Assembly: GCF_004115925.1 (NCBI RefSeq)
Contig: NZ_SDDX01000030.1
Location: 16,399-80,398, forward strand
Reading direction: 5' to 3'
DNA from: Lelliottia nimipressuralis
Lineage (GTDB): Bacteria; Pseudomonadota; Gammaproteobacteria; Enterobacterales; Enterobacteriaceae
DNA length: 64,000 nucleotides
In this document: positions 1-11,902 of the stretch, one piece after another
Position numbering within the stretch: the stretch's first letter is position 1
Layout: each line of letters opens with the position of its first letter
Notes under the pieces: generated by a model
The model's input: only the letters and a program-made list of their open reading frames with translations
What the model was told of the DNA's origin: nothing
Databases searched by the model: none
Position numbers and translations under genes: made by a program

Positions 1-2
1 TA

Positions 3-155
3 GCCTCTGTTGGCGATGACCTGGATCAATCGCCCTGGACGGCTATTATTCCTTTGAATAAAAACTCACTATTACTGCAATTTCATTCATCACCCTGGCA
101 ATTACTTTTCCTTATGTTCGCGGGGATTTTTTCACTTATCGCCCTCTGGCAGTAA
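3..155 (+). CDS. C-terminal end of an unidentified membrane-anchored protein (partial)
   Basis: An open frame enters from the left edge and ends at TAA 153-155, leaving about 50 codons. The last 20 or so residues are strongly hydrophobic (LLFLMFAGIFSLIALWQ) and end almost exactly at the stop, so the protein probably finishes with a transmembrane helix and a very short tail. The preceding residues are mixed polar. Known E. coli order would put the divergent yhcC and arcB upstream of gltB, but this fragment is on the plus strand and is neither. I do not recognise the family, and the fragment is too short for a function call. Confidence 0.5.
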   Translation, partial: ASVGDDLDQSPWTAIIPLNKNSLLLQFHSSPWQLLFLMFAGIFSLIALWQ

Positions 156-548
156 AACAGTGCGATTATGCAACTTGATCGCCCGTACCAGATTATTATC
201 CTGCAAAAAACCCGCCATTCAGCACGGCAAAGGGATAATACCGCTTTCAGATAGTGAGTCAGATCACACTCCCTCGCGCCTTCCCCCTCTCTTTTGCGGC
301 TGCAAAACTGATTAAATCTCGTTTATATTCAAAGCAATAACTCACCTTTAGCACATTTTTGTATAAATAAGATTGCCATTTGACCTGTGTATCAATTCCC
401 GATAAGTTGGAAATCCGCTGGAAGCTTTCTGGATAAGCAGCCTGCTTATCATATTTATGCAGTAATTGAGATTCCCTCTGAAGCAAGTCCTCAAACTTGT
501 TTGACCTGTGCGAAAAGGAAATGAAGAGGGCGAATGCGAGGTGCGCGT
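156..548 (+). other. Long gltB upstream regulatory region without a gene
   Basis: This 393-base stretch separates the partial upstream gene from the gltB leader. It holds a CRP-like palindrome near 253-268 and AT-rich blocks around 300-480 that would suit promoter elements and DNA bending. In E. coli the equally long gltBDF control region is known to respond to Lrp, IHF, CRP and ArgR. I could recognise only the CRP-like site with confidence and see no RNA gene here. Confidence 0.5.
253..268 (+). promoter_or_regulatory. CRP-like binding site upstream of gltB
   Basis: The sequence AGTGA-GTCAGA-TCACA matches the CRP consensus TGTGA-N6-TCACA at nine of ten half-site positions with the correct six-base spacer. 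CRP input to the E. coli gltBDF operon is established, so the site is plausible. Its distance of about 370 bases from the gltB start fits a long leader rather than a core promoter position. Confidence 0.55.
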
Positions 549-638
549 ATGAAACGCAAACCCCGTCGCCGCGCTCTTTCTGTGCCTGTGCGCCACGGTT
601 CAGTGGGGAGTCCCGAAGAGCCTGGGGAGGTTCACTGA
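549..638 (+). CDS. Upstream leader reading frame coupled to gltB
   Basis: A 29-codon frame (MKRKPRRRALSVPVRH at the start) begins at ATG 549 behind a reasonable Shine-Dalgarno sequence (gaggt, 538-542) and stops at TGA 636-638, one base before the gltB ATG at 640. From memory, older E. coli annotations start GltB about 30 residues upstream with a similar KPRR.ALSVPVR segment in frame. Here an extra T just before the gltB ATG puts that segment in a different frame and terminates it. The peptide is very basic at its N-terminus. It may be a coupled leader peptide, or simply the decayed extension. Translation of this frame is not proven. Confidence 0.4.
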   Translation: MKRKPRRRALSVPVRHGSVGSPEEPGEVH

Positions 639-639
639 T

Positions 640-3600
640 ATGTTGTACGATAAATCCCTTGAGAAGGATAACTGTGGTTTCGGCCTGATCGCCCACATAG
701 AAGGCGAACCTAGCCACAAGGTAGTGCGTACCGCTATACACGCACTGGCCCGTATGCAGCACCGTGGTGCAATCCTCGCTGATGGTAAAACCGGCGATGG
801 TTGTGGCTTGCTGCTACAAAAACCGGATCGTTTCTTCCGCATCGTTGCGCAAGAGCGCGGCTGGCGTTTAGCCAAAAACTACGCTGTCGGCATGCTGTTC
901 CTGAATCAGGATCCTGAAAAAGCTGCCGCCTCACGCCGCATCGTCGAAGAAGAACTTCAACGCGAAACCCTGTCGATTGTCGGCTGGCGCAATGTGCCAA
1001 CCAACGAAGGGGTGCTCGGTGAAATTGCCCTCTCCTCGCTGCCACGTATCGAACAGATTTTTGTGAATGCGCCTGCGGGCTGGCGTCCGCGCGATATGGA
1101 ACGCCGCCTGTTTATTGCCCGTCGCCGCATCGAAAAACGTTTGCAGGACGATAAAGAGTTCTACGTCTGTAGCCTCTCGAACCTGGTGAACATCTATAAA
1201 GGTCTGTGTATGCCGGCTGACCTGCCGCGCTTCTACCTGGACCTCGCGGACCTGCGTCTGGAGTCGGCCATTTGCCTCTTCCACCAGCGCTTCTCCACCA
1301 ACACCGTTCCACGCTGGCCGCTGGCTCAGCCTTTCCGCTACCTGGCGCACAACGGTGAGATCAACACCATCACCGGTAACCGCCAGTGGGCGCGCGCGCG
1401 TACCTATAAATTCCAGACTCCGCTGATCCCGGATCTGCATGACGCCGCCCCGTTCGTCAACGAAACCGGCTCTGACTCCAGCTCGATGGATAACATGCTC
1501 GAACTGCTGCTGGCAGGCGGGATGGATATCGTACGTGCAATGCGTCTGCTTGTTCCGCCAGCCTGGCAGAACAACCCGGATATGGACCCGGACCTGCGCG
1601 CGTTCTTCGACTTTAACTCCATGCACATGGAGCCGTGGGACGGCCCGGCAGGCATCGTTATGTCCGATGGTCGCTACGCCGCCTGTAACCTCGACCGTAA
1701 CGGTCTGCGCCCGGCGCGCTACGTCATCACCAAAGACAAGCTGATCACCTGCGCGTCCGAAGTGGGGATCTGGGATTACCAGCCTGACGAAGTGGTCGAA
1801 AAAGGCCGCGTCGGCCCTGGCGAACTGATGGTTATCGACACCCGCAGCGGGCGCATTCTGCACTCGACGGAAACCGATGACGATCTGAAAAGCCGCCATC
1901 CGTACAAAGAGTGGATGGAGACAAACGTCCGCCGTCTGGTGCCGTTCGAAGATCTGTCGAACGAAGAAGTCGGCAGCCGCGAGCTGGACGACGATACCCT
2001 CGCCAGCTACCAGAAACAGTTTAACTACAGCGCCGAAGAGCTGGATTCTGTTATCCGCGTCCTCGGCGAAAATGGCCAGGAAGCGGTCGGCTCAATGGGT
2101 GATGATACCCCGTTTGCCGTGCTCTCCAGCCAGCCACGCATCATTTACGATTATTTCCGCCAGCAGTTTGCGCAGGTGACCAACCCGCCAATCGATCCGC
2201 TGCGCGAAGCGCACGTGATGTCGTTGGCCACCAGTATCGGTCGCGAGATGAACGTCTTCTGCGAAGCCGAAGGCCAGGCGCACCGCCTGAGCTTTAAGTC
2301 GCCGATTCTGCTGTACTCCGATTTCAAACAGCTCACCACCATGACTGAGGAGCACTACCGCGCCGACACGCTCGATATTACCTTTGACGTGACCGAAGCG
2401 AGCCTCGAAGAGACGGTGAAAGCCCTGTGTGATAAGGCCGAGCAGATGGTCCGTAACGGCACCGTTCTGCTGGTGCTGTCTGACCGCAACATCGCTAAAA
2501 ACCGCCTGCCGGTTCCGGCTCCGATGGCGGTGGGTGCCATTCAGACCCGCCTGGTGGATAAGAGCCTGCGCTGTGACGCCAACATCATTGTTGAAACGGC
2601 AAGCGCCCGCGACCCGCACCACTTCGCCGTGCTGCTAGGCTTCGGTGCGACGGCCATCTATCCGTACCTGGCTTACGAAACGCTGGCGAAGCTGGTCGAC
2701 GGCCATGCTATCGAGAAAGATTACCGTACCGTGATGCTGAACTACCGTAACGGCATCAACAAAGGTCTGTACAAGATCATGTCCAAAATGGGCATCTCGA
2801 CCATCGCCTCTTACCGCTGCTCGAAACTGTTCGAAGCGGTCGGTCTGCACGATGATGTCGCAGATCTCTGCTTCCAGGGCGTGATCAGCCGTATCGGCGG
2901 TGCCGGGTTCTCTGACTTCCAGCAGGACCTGCTGAACCTGTCCAAACGCGCATGGCTGGCGCGCAAACCGCTGGATCAAGGCGGTCTGCTGAAATACGTC
3001 CACGGCGGCGAATACCACGCCTACAATCCGGACGTGGTGCGCACCCTGCAACAGGCGGTTCAGAGCGGCGAATACAGCGATTATCAGCAGTATTCCAGAC
3101 TGGTAAATGAGCGCCCGGCGGCTACGCTGCGCGATCTGCTGGCGGTGAATCCGAACGGCGAAACCGTCAGCATTGATGACGTTGAACCGGCCAGCGAACT
3201 GTATAAACGCTTTGATACTGCGGCGATGTCCATCGGCGCACTCAGCCCGGAAGCCCACGAAGCGCTGGCCGAAGCGATGAACAGCATCGGCGGTAACTCG
3301 AACTCCGGCGAAGGCGGCGAAGATCCTGCGCGTTACGGCACCAACAAAGTGTCGCGCATTAAGCAGGTGGCTTCTGGTCGCTTTGGCGTGACGCCTGCGT
3401 ACCTGGTCAACGCCGACGTGATTCAGATTAAAGTTGCGCAAGGTGCGAAGCCGGGCGAAGGCGGTCAGTTACCGGGTGATAAAGTCACGCCGTACATCGC
3501 CAAACTGCGCTACTCCGTGCCGGGCGTAACACTGATCTCTCCTCCGCCGCACCACGATATTTACTCTATCGAGGATTTGGCGCAGCTGATTTTCGACCTG

Positions 3601-5100
3601 AAACAGGTCAACCCGAAAGCGATGATCTCCGTGAAGCTGGTTTCCGAACCGGGCGTGGGCACGATCGCCACCGGTGTGGCAAAAGCCTACGCGGACCTGA
3701 TCACCATCGCAGGTTATGACGGCGGGACAGGCGCAAGCCCACTCTCCTCCGTGAAATACGCGGGCTGTCCGTGGGAGCTGGGCCTTGTGGAAACACAACA
3801 GGCGCTGGTGGCTAACGGCCTGCGTCACAAGATCCGTCTGCAGGTGGATGGCGGCCTGAAAACCGGTCTCGATATCATCAAAGCCGCGATTCTCGGCGCA
3901 GAAAGCTTCGGCTTTGGCACCGGGCCAATGGTGGCGCTGGGCTGTAAATACCTGCGTATTTGTCACCTGAACAACTGCGCAACGGGTGTGGCAACTCAGG
4001 ACGAAAAACTGCGTAAGAACCACTACCACGGCCTGCCGTTCAAAGTGACTAACTACTTTGAATTTATCGCCCGCGAAACTCGCGAGCTGATGGCACAGCT
4101 GGGTGTGAAGCGTCTGGTCGATCTGATTGGCCGTACCGACCTGCTGAAAGAGCTGGAAGGGTTTACCGCCAAGCAGCAGAAACTGGAGCTGTCCCGTCTG
4201 CTGGAAACCGCCGAGCCGCACGCAGGCAAAGCCGTTTACTGCACCGAGAACAACCCGCCGTTCGACAATGGCGTGCTGAACGCGCAGCTGCTGCAGCAGG
4301 CGAAATCGTATGTTGATGACAAACAGAGCAAAACGTTCTGGTTGGATATCCGCAACACCGACCGCTCCGTAGGCGCTACGCTCTCTGGCTATATCGCGCA
4401 AACCCATGGCGATCAGGGGCTGGCAGCCGATCCTATTACCGCGCACTTCAGCGGTACGGCGGGTCAGAGCTTCGGCGTCTGGAACGCCGGCGGCGTTGAG
4501 CTGTACCTGACTGGCGATGCCAATGACTACGTCGGCAAAGGCATGGCGGGCGGTCTGCTGGCGGTGCGTCCTCCGGTTGGGTCTGCGTTCCGCAGCCACG
4601 AAGCGAGCATCATCGGTAACACCTGTCTGTACGGCGCGACGGGCGGACGTCTGTTTGCCGCAGGCCGTGCGGGCGAGCGTTTTGCGGTACGTAACTCCGG
4701 TGCCATCACGGTGGTTGAAGGTATCGGCGATAACGGCTGTGAATACATGACCGGCGGGATTGTCTGCGTAATGGGCAAAACCGGCGTGAACTTCGGCGCA
4801 GGCATGACGGGCGGTTTCGCCTATGTCCTGGACGAAGACGGTGAGTTCCGTAAACGCGTTAACCCGGAACTGGTAGAAGTGCTGGACGTTGAAACACTGG
4901 CGATCCACGAGGAACATCTGCGCGGTCTGATTACCGAGCATGTGCAGCATACCGGTTCTTCGCGCGGCGAAGAGATCCTGGCGAACTGGCCAGCATTCTC
5001 GGCGAAATTCGCGTTGGTTAAACCGAAGTCCAGCGATGTTAAAGCACTGTTGGGTCACCGTAGTCGTAGCGCAGCAGAGCTGCGTGTGCAGGCGCAGTAA
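640..5100 (+). CDS. gltB: Glutamate synthase (NADPH) large subunit
   Basis: This is the 1486-residue alpha subunit of GOGAT, which hydrolyses glutamine and passes ammonia to 2-oxoglutarate to give two glutamates in the cytoplasm. The class II amidotransferase nucleophile is Cys12 (KDNCGFG), exposed by removal of the first 11 residues. The order is amidotransferase domain, central domain, FMN-binding synthase domain and C-terminal beta-helix. The [3Fe-4S] ligands Cys1102, Cys1108 and Cys1113 are all present in CKYLRICHLNNC. The ATG at 640 is preceded by a strong ribosome site (ggggagg, 624-630) and places the nucleophile at the family position. It is the first gene of an operon with gltD nine bases downstream. 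Length and sequence match E. coli GltB closely. Confidence 0.98.
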   Translation: MLYDKSLEKDNCGFGLIAHIEGEPSHKVVRTAIHALARMQHRGAILADGKTGDGCGLLLQKPDRFFRIVAQERGWRLAKNYAVGMLFLNQDPEKAAASRRIVEEELQRETLSIVGWRNVPTNEGVLGEIALSSLPRIEQIFVNAPAGWRPRDMERRLFIARRRIEKRLQDDKEFYVCSLSNLVNIYKGLCMPADLPRFYLDLADLRLESAICLFHQRFSTNTVPRWPLAQPFRYLAHNGEINTITGNRQWARARTYKFQTPLIPDLHDAAPFVNETGSDSSSMDNMLELLLAGGMDIVRAMRLLVPPAWQNNPDMDPDLRAFFDFNSMHMEPWDGPAGIVMSDGRYAACNLDRNGLRPARYVITKDKLITCASEVGIWDYQPDEVVEKGRVGPGELMVIDTRSGRILHSTETDDDLKSRHPYKEWMETNVRRLVPFEDLSNEEVGSRELDDDTLASYQKQFNYSAEELDSVIRVLGENGQEAVGSMGDDTPFAVLSSQPRIIYDYFRQQFAQVTNPPIDPLREAHVMSLATSIGREMNVFCEAEGQAHRLSFKSPILLYSDFKQLTTMTEEHYRADTLDITFDVTEASLEETVKALCDKAEQMVRNGTVLLVLSDRNIAKNRLPVPAPMAVGAIQTRLVDKSLRCDANIIVETASARDPHHFAVLLGFGATAIYPYLAYETLAKLVDGHAIEKDYRTVMLNYRNGINKGLYKIMSKMGISTIASYRCSKLFEAVGLHDDVADLCFQGVISRIGGAGFSDFQQDLLNLSKRAWLARKPLDQGGLLKYVHGGEYHAYNPDVVRTLQQAVQSGEYSDYQQYSRLVNERPAATLRDLLAVNPNGETVSIDDVEPASELYKRFDTAAMSIGALSPEAHEALAEAMNSIGGNSNSGEGGEDPARYGTNKVSRIKQVASGRFGVTPAYLVNADVIQIKVAQGAKPGEGGQLPGDKVTPYIAKLRYSVPGVTLISPPPHHDIYSIEDLAQLIFDLKQVNPKAMISVKLVSEPGVGTIATGVAKAYADLITIAGYDGGTGASPLSSVKYAGCPWELGLVETQQALVANGLRHKIRLQVDGGLKTGLDIIKAAILGAESFGFGTGPMVALGCKYLRICHLNNCATGVATQDEKLRKNHYHGLPFKVTNYFEFIARETRELMAQLGVKRLVDLIGRTDLLKELEGFTAKQQKLELSRLLETAEPHAGKAVYCTENNPPFDNGVLNAQLLQQAKSYVDDKQSKTFWLDIRNTDRSVGATLSGYIAQTHGDQGLAADPITAHFSGTAGQSFGVWNAGGVELYLTGDANDYVGKGMAGGLLAVRPPVGSAFRSHEASIIGNTCLYGATGGRLFAAGRAGERFAVRNSGAITVVEGIGDNGCEYMTGGIVCVMGKTGVNFGAGMTGGFAYVLDEDGEFRKRVNPELVEVLDVETLAIHEEHLRGLITEHVQHTGSSRGEEILANWPAFSAKFALVKPKSSDVKALLGHRSRSAAELRVQAQ

Positions 5101-6528
<1,428 letters not shown>

Positions 6529-6534
6529 AAGCGA

Positions 6535-6563
6535 ACCGGATGGCGATGCCATCCGGTTTTTTT

Positions 6564-6565
<2 letters not shown>
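6535..6565 (+). terminator. Rho-independent terminator of gltBD
   Basis: A ten-base-pair stem (accggatggc / gccatccggt) with a three-base loop is followed by a run of T. The T run touches the stop codon of the convergent nanQ at 6564, so the two operons end back to back. Confidence 0.9.
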
Positions 6566-7893
<1,328 letters not shown>

Positions 7894-7897
<4 letters not shown>

Positions 7898-9381
7898 TTC
7901 ACCGCCTCACGCTCGTTTTTAATACTGCCAAATGGAACGGCGCCGCTGAAAGGTTTACCGTCGATAGCATCGTGAGTACGCAGGGCTTCCGGACGGATCC
8001 AACGCTGTACGCGGGATGGCATATCAAGACCAATCAACAGGATCACCACAAACGTCAGGCCGAATGACAGGGTTCCCAGCGCAGTACCCAGCTCAAGTCG
8101 CTGTGCCAGCAGAGCGCCGATAATCGGGGCAATCGCGCCGCCCAGGGCGCCGACGTTGTAGGTAAAGCCCAGCCCGGCGGCACGCTGATCCGTATCGAAA
8201 TAGCCACCAATCAGCTTCGGTAAAATCCCGGAAATCCCCTGCCCCAGCATCTGCTGGAAGAAGAGCAGCAGGCCCAGCACCCAAATATTTGACCCGCCGA
8301 TGGCGAACACCGGAATAATCAGCAGCTGCGATGCCAGCAGGCTGCAAACGTACGCTCTGCGGGTGCCCAGCCAGTCGCCGAGGAAGCCGCCGACGCAGCA
8401 GCCCACCGCCGCACCAAAGCCGCTAAAGAACAGCACATGGGCCACCGTCATCGGATCGTATGCCAGATCCGTTTTCAGATAAGTGGGCAGCAGCGCCTGA
8501 ATAGGCCACGAGTAGAGGAATGCGAAGAGCACCACGACCATCAGGGTGACACCCGTCGGCCAGCGCTTACCGCTGCTTTGCACCATAAAACTGATAAAGA
8601 CGCAGGCGCACAACAGCCCCAGAATCACCACCAGCCCGGCGTTGTTTAGCTCACCGGCAAAGCAGAACCACAGCGCGATGCCAGCAAATAGTGTCATGAC
8701 GATATTGATCAGGCGGTGCTTGCCGCGATAGAGAATGTCGACCATCGTGCGCACCGGCGCTTTGCCTTCGTGCTTCGCTTTCCAGTCTTCCGCTTCCGGG
8801 ATATTTTTACGCAGCCACAGGGCAAAAATGATTGGCAAAATACCGATAAGGAACAGCGCTCGCCAGCCCCACGCGGGAACAACCACGCTGTAAACCTGCG
8901 CCGCAACCACGGCACCGACAGAAAAACCGGAGATTAAAAAGCCGCTGGCTTTATTACGCAGATGTTTCGGCCAGCTTTCAATCACATAGGTTGCGCTGGA
9001 GCCGTATTCGCCCGCCATACCCATGCCGATCACCATACGGGCAATAAACATGGTGACGTAGCCTGGCGCAAATCCGCACGCCAGCGTGCCGCAGGAGAAG
9101 AGGACGATACTGGTGATCATGGCCAGTTTGCGACCGTAGCGATCGCCCATCGCGCCCAGCAGCAAGCCGCCAAACCAGCGCGAGATAAAGGCGGCCGAAA
9201 TCAGGCTGGCTGCTTCGACCGTCGTTAAACCAAATTCACTTTTGACTTCTGTTAATACCAACGCCATCAATACAAAATCAAAGCCATCAAGCAAATACCC
9301 CAGCCAGGCGGCGGAGAATGCGCGCCACTGTGGGCGGGTCAGATGGCGGTACCACGGGATGCTTTGGGTAGAAATACTCAT
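7894..9381 (-). CDS. nanT: Sialic acid:proton symporter
   Basis: This 495-residue major facilitator superfamily transporter imports N-acetylneuraminate with protons across the inner membrane. Multiple hydrophobic segments run the length of the protein, with the MFS loop signature [10 protein letters not shown] near residue 80 and a repeat-like [10 protein letters not shown] in the second half. The start [14 protein letters not shown] at 9381 was chosen because it aligns with E. coli NanT and has GGGAGAG five bases upstream. A longer frame beginning at 9486 would translate a REP element and is rejected. It is the second gene of the nan operon, separated from nanA by a paired REP. Confidence 0.96.
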
Positions 9382-9408
9382 AACACTCTCCCGACGATTT
9401 TTTGTCGT

Positions 9409-9489
9409 ATTGCCGGATGGCGGGTTCACCATCCGGCTTACATATCGTGTTTTGTCTTTGCCGGATGCGCTTCGCTTATCCGGCAATGC
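9409..9489. repeat. Paired REP element (BIME) between nanA and nanT
   Basis: Two imperfect palindromes of the enteric REP type lie back to back: gccggatggcgggttcacc..ggc around 9412-9437, and gccggatgcgcttcgc..ccggc around 9462-9485. Each has the GCCGGATG head and can fold into a hairpin. Such elements bind gyrase or IHF and can protect upstream mRNA. Here they sit inside the nan operon, where they could make nanA mRNA more abundant than nanTKQ. Confidence 0.8.
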
Positions 9490-9490
9490 A

Positions 9491-10384
9491 TTAGCGTTTC
9501 TCAGCCAGCAGCTGTTCTGCGAGGGCTTTCAGCTCCGGCAGATACTGCTCTGCCACCGGAGCAAAAGGCTTACGGCATAGCGGAATGGAGACCACGTCCA
9601 TGTAGTGCAGGACGGTTTTCAGGCCACGGAACACGCCGACTTTAATCAGCAGATCGATAACCTTGTTGCACTCGCTTTGCAGATGCTGCGCGGTTGCGTT
9701 GTCCCCTTCGCGGATCGCTTTGGCGATCGCCTGATAGCGCGCGCCCATGATGTTGTAAGTGCTGCCGATCCCGCCGTCCGCGCCTGCCAGTAAACCGAAG
9801 GCGAAGATCTCGTCGTAGCCGTTATAAAGCACCAGATCCGGATGCGCCCGGCGGATCTGCTCCATCTGGAAGAGATCGCCCGAGGTCTGTTTCAGGGCAC
9901 CTACACCCGGCAGCGTCACCAGCGTATTGATTTGATCGAGGGATAACTTCACGCCGCTCAGCGCCGGGATGTTGTACACCACCATCGGCAAACCATCCGA
10001 TGAATCAATGATTGCACGGTAGTGGTCACAATGTTCTTCGAAGCTGAAGGGATAGTAGAAGGGTGTGACCGCCGACACAGCGTCGAAGCCGATCCGGCTT
10101 GCCGCCGCCGCGAGCTGCTGGCTTTCTGCGGTGCTGACGCAGCCGACATGGGCGATCAGCGTCACTTTGCCCTTCGCCTCTTCCGCCACGATCTCCAGCA
10201 CCTGCTCGCGCTCGGCGAGGCTTTGTACGAAGGCTTCGCCCGTTGAGCCGCCGACATACAGACCGTCGATTCCCTGTTGAATGTTGAACTGCACCAGGCG
10301 GCGCAGACTTTCTTTATCCAGCGCCTGCTGTGAATTAAACGGAGTCAGGAGTGCGGCCATCACGCCACGTAATTGCTTTGCCAT
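9491..10384 (-). CDS. nanA: N-acetylneuraminate lyase
   Basis: This 297-residue class I aldolase of the DapA/NAL family cleaves sialic acid to ManNAc and pyruvate. The Schiff-base Lys165 (ALKQTSGD), Tyr137 (VVYNIP) and the carboxylate-binding GGSTGE loop at 45-50 are intact at the positions known for the E. coli enzyme. The ATG has TGAGGT a few bases upstream. As first gene of the nan operon it lies directly downstream of the NanR operator. Confidence 0.97.
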   Translation of the reverse strand: MAKQLRGVMAALLTPFNSQQALDKESLRRLVQFNIQQGIDGLYVGGSTGEAFVQSLAEREQVLEIVAEEAKGKVTLIAHVGCVSTAESQQLAAAASRIGFDAVSAVTPFYYPFSFEEHCDHYRAIIDSSDGLPMVVYNIPALSGVKLSLDQINTLVTLPGVGALKQTSGDLFQMEQIRRAHPDLVLYNGYDEIFAFGLLAGADGGIGSTYNIMGARYQAIAKAIREGDNATAQHLQSECNKVIDLLIKVGVFRGLKTVLHYMDVVSIPLCRKPFAPVAEQYLPELKALAEQLLAEKR

Positions 10385-10418
10385 AGATACCTCAAGTGGT
10401 TATTGATCTGCTTTTTGA

Positions 10419-10441
10419 TATACCTTTATACCTGTTATACC
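10419..10441 (-). promoter_or_regulatory. NanR operator, three GGTATA repeats
   Basis: Read on the minus strand there are three direct GGTATA hexamers (10436-10441, 10427-10432, 10419-10424), separated by three and two bases. This is the arrangement bound cooperatively by NanR in E. coli, where it overlaps the nanA promoter and is relieved by sialic acid. It lies about 35 bases upstream of the nanA start, as expected. Confidence 0.92.
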
Positions 10442-10504
10442 AGATCAAATAAGCAGCACCCCATACAGAACGCTTATATTGCGATCTGCTTCACTAAAGG
10501 ATCG

Positions 10505-11287
10505 TTATTTTTTCTTTTTGGATCCCTGGCCGAAGGCGTGCCAGGTTGCGGAAACGCTGTTGAGATGGGTTTGCAGCGCCCGATCGGCTTCATCAGGATC
10601 GCGGCGGCGGATGGCATCAACAATAGCAATATGCTGCTGATAGCTGACATCGTTGTGCTGGTACAGCTCAGCGTCGGATACTTTCGGACGAGCGGCTATC
10701 AGCCAGTCGAGCAGTGCGACGTGGATCGCCATAAAGATTGGGTTGCCGGGGATCTCCGCCAGCACACGGTGGAAATCGACATCCGAGCGGATGAAAAGCG
10801 CGTTATCGCTGAGGGACTGGCTGTTAATTTCCAGCGCTTTCGACAGGCGCTCAACCTGTTCGTCCGTGGCGTATTCTGCCGCGTAACGCACCAGGCTGGA
10901 TTCGAAAAACAGACGCAGCTGTTCAAAGTGGGTAATGCCGCCCGGCTGGGTGAGGAAATCTTTCGCCATGCCGGAGAGTTCACTAATGATGGTATCGGCC
11001 GAAGGCATCGAGACGCGGGCGCGTTCGCCGTTGTTGATTTGCACCAGGCCTTTTCGCTTCAGGGCGGCCAGCGCTTCACGTACCGATGGGCGGCCCACGT
11101 TGAAGAACTCCATCAGCTCACGCTCGGAAGGGAGTTGTTCGCCCTGGGCAAACTCCTGACGACGGATCATCTGCTCCAGCTCTTCTTCCACCATATCGGA
11201 AAGTTTTTTACGCGCCAGCGGGCGACGACGCAAACTGCGACCAAGGGTTTCGGTTGAATTTTCCGCCTGAAGATCAAATGGTTTCAT
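10505..11287 (-). CDS. nanR: Transcriptional repressor of sialic acid genes, GntR/FadR type
   Basis: This 260-residue repressor binds GGTATA repeats and is inactivated by N-acetylneuraminate. A winged-helix GntR domain (about residues 30-98, [20 protein letters not shown]) is followed by an all-helical FCD ligand domain with the metal-binding [10 protein letters not shown] segment. The C-terminus is lysine-rich. The start at 11287 ([11 protein letters not shown]) gives a length close to the E. coli protein (263); the ribosome site there is weak, and an upstream start at 11386 would add 33 residues that look non-coding. The gene lies upstream of nanA in the same direction with its own promoter. 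Confidence 0.95.
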   Translation of the reverse strand: MKPFDLQAENSTETLGRSLRRRPLARKKLSDMVEEELEQMIRRQEFAQGEQLPSERELMEFFNVGRPSVREALAALKRKGLVQINNGERARVSMPSADTIISELSGMAKDFLTQPGGITHFEQLRLFFESSLVRYAAEYATDEQVERLSKALEINSQSLSDNALFIRSDVDFHRVLAEIPGNPIFMAIHVALLDWLIAARPKVSDAELYQHNDVSYQQHIAIVDAIRRRDPDEADRALQTHLNSVSATWHAFGQGSKKKK

Positions 11288-11375
11288 AAAGACTCGGGTC
11301 AGAAGAGTGACAATCAGTGACAACGACTCATCATAACACAGGATTTTTGGCTGGGCGAAAAGCCCTGAATAGCAA

Positions 11376-11396
11376 AACAGGCCCATCGGGCCTGTT
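11376..11396 (-). terminator. Terminator of sspAB
   Basis: A perfect nine-base-pair stem (aacaggccc / gggcctgtt) with a three-base loop follows the sspB stop on the minus strand and is followed by TTTTGC in that direction. Confidence 0.75.
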
Positions 11397-11399
11397 CAA

Positions 11400-11897
11400 T
11401 TATTTCACAACGCGTAACGCTGGACGGCCACCGCGCGGCGGCGGATCGTCATCAGGGTCGTTGTCATTGTCGTGATCGGGCTTGTCGCCGTCGATAATGG
11501 ACATCACCGTTTCGCTTTCGCTGGCGGTAGAACCGTCTTCATCGTTGAGGCTGGCGACATCTTCGTCATACGCCGCTTCCGGCTCAAACATCGTACCTGC
11601 ACCGTTTTCACGCGCATAGACTGCCAGCACGGCAGCGAGCGGAACAGAGACCTGACGCGGTACGCCGCCGAAACGCGCGTTGAAGCGCACTTCGTCGTTT
11701 GCCAGCTCAAGATTACCCACCGCGCGTGGCGCGATGTTCAAAACGATCTGACCATCACGCGCGTATTCCATCGGAACGCTCACGCCCGGCAACGTCACAT
11801 CCACTACCAGGTGCGGCGTAAGCTGGTTGTCCAGCAGCCATTCATAGAAGGCACGCAGCAGATACGGACGGCGTGGAGATAGCTGTGACATTTCCAC
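11400..11897 (-). CDS. sspB: ClpXP adaptor, stringent starvation protein B
   Basis: This 165-residue adaptor delivers ssrA-tagged peptides and the RseA fragment to ClpXP. The folded substrate-binding domain spans roughly residues 1-110, followed by an acidic, disordered linker and the conserved C-terminal ClpX-binding motif (RGGRPALRVVK). The start is a GTG at 11895-11897 that aligns with E. coli residue 1; GAGG lies ten bases upstream inside the sspA 3' end. It is five bases from the sspA stop and is therefore cotranscribed with it. Confidence 0.96.
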   Translation of the reverse strand: MEMSQLSPRRPYLLRAFYEWLLDNQLTPHLVVDVTLPGVSVPMEYARDGQIVLNIAPRAVGNLELANDEVRFNARFGGVPRQVSVPLAAVLAVYARENGAGTMFEPEAAYDEDVASLNDEDGSTASESETVMSIIDGDKPDHDNDNDPDDDPPPRGGRPALRVVK

Positions 11898-11902
11898 AAT
11901 CG

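Noticed and set aside
3469..5058. A 529-codon open frame on the minus strand opposite gltB
   Set aside because: It lies wholly inside a conserved gene, has no ribosome site or family likeness, and is explained by GC-rich codon use of gltB.
9382..9486. Longer NanT N-terminus starting at 9486
   Set aside because: The added residues would be translated from a REP element, and the start at 9381 has a good ribosome site and family alignment.
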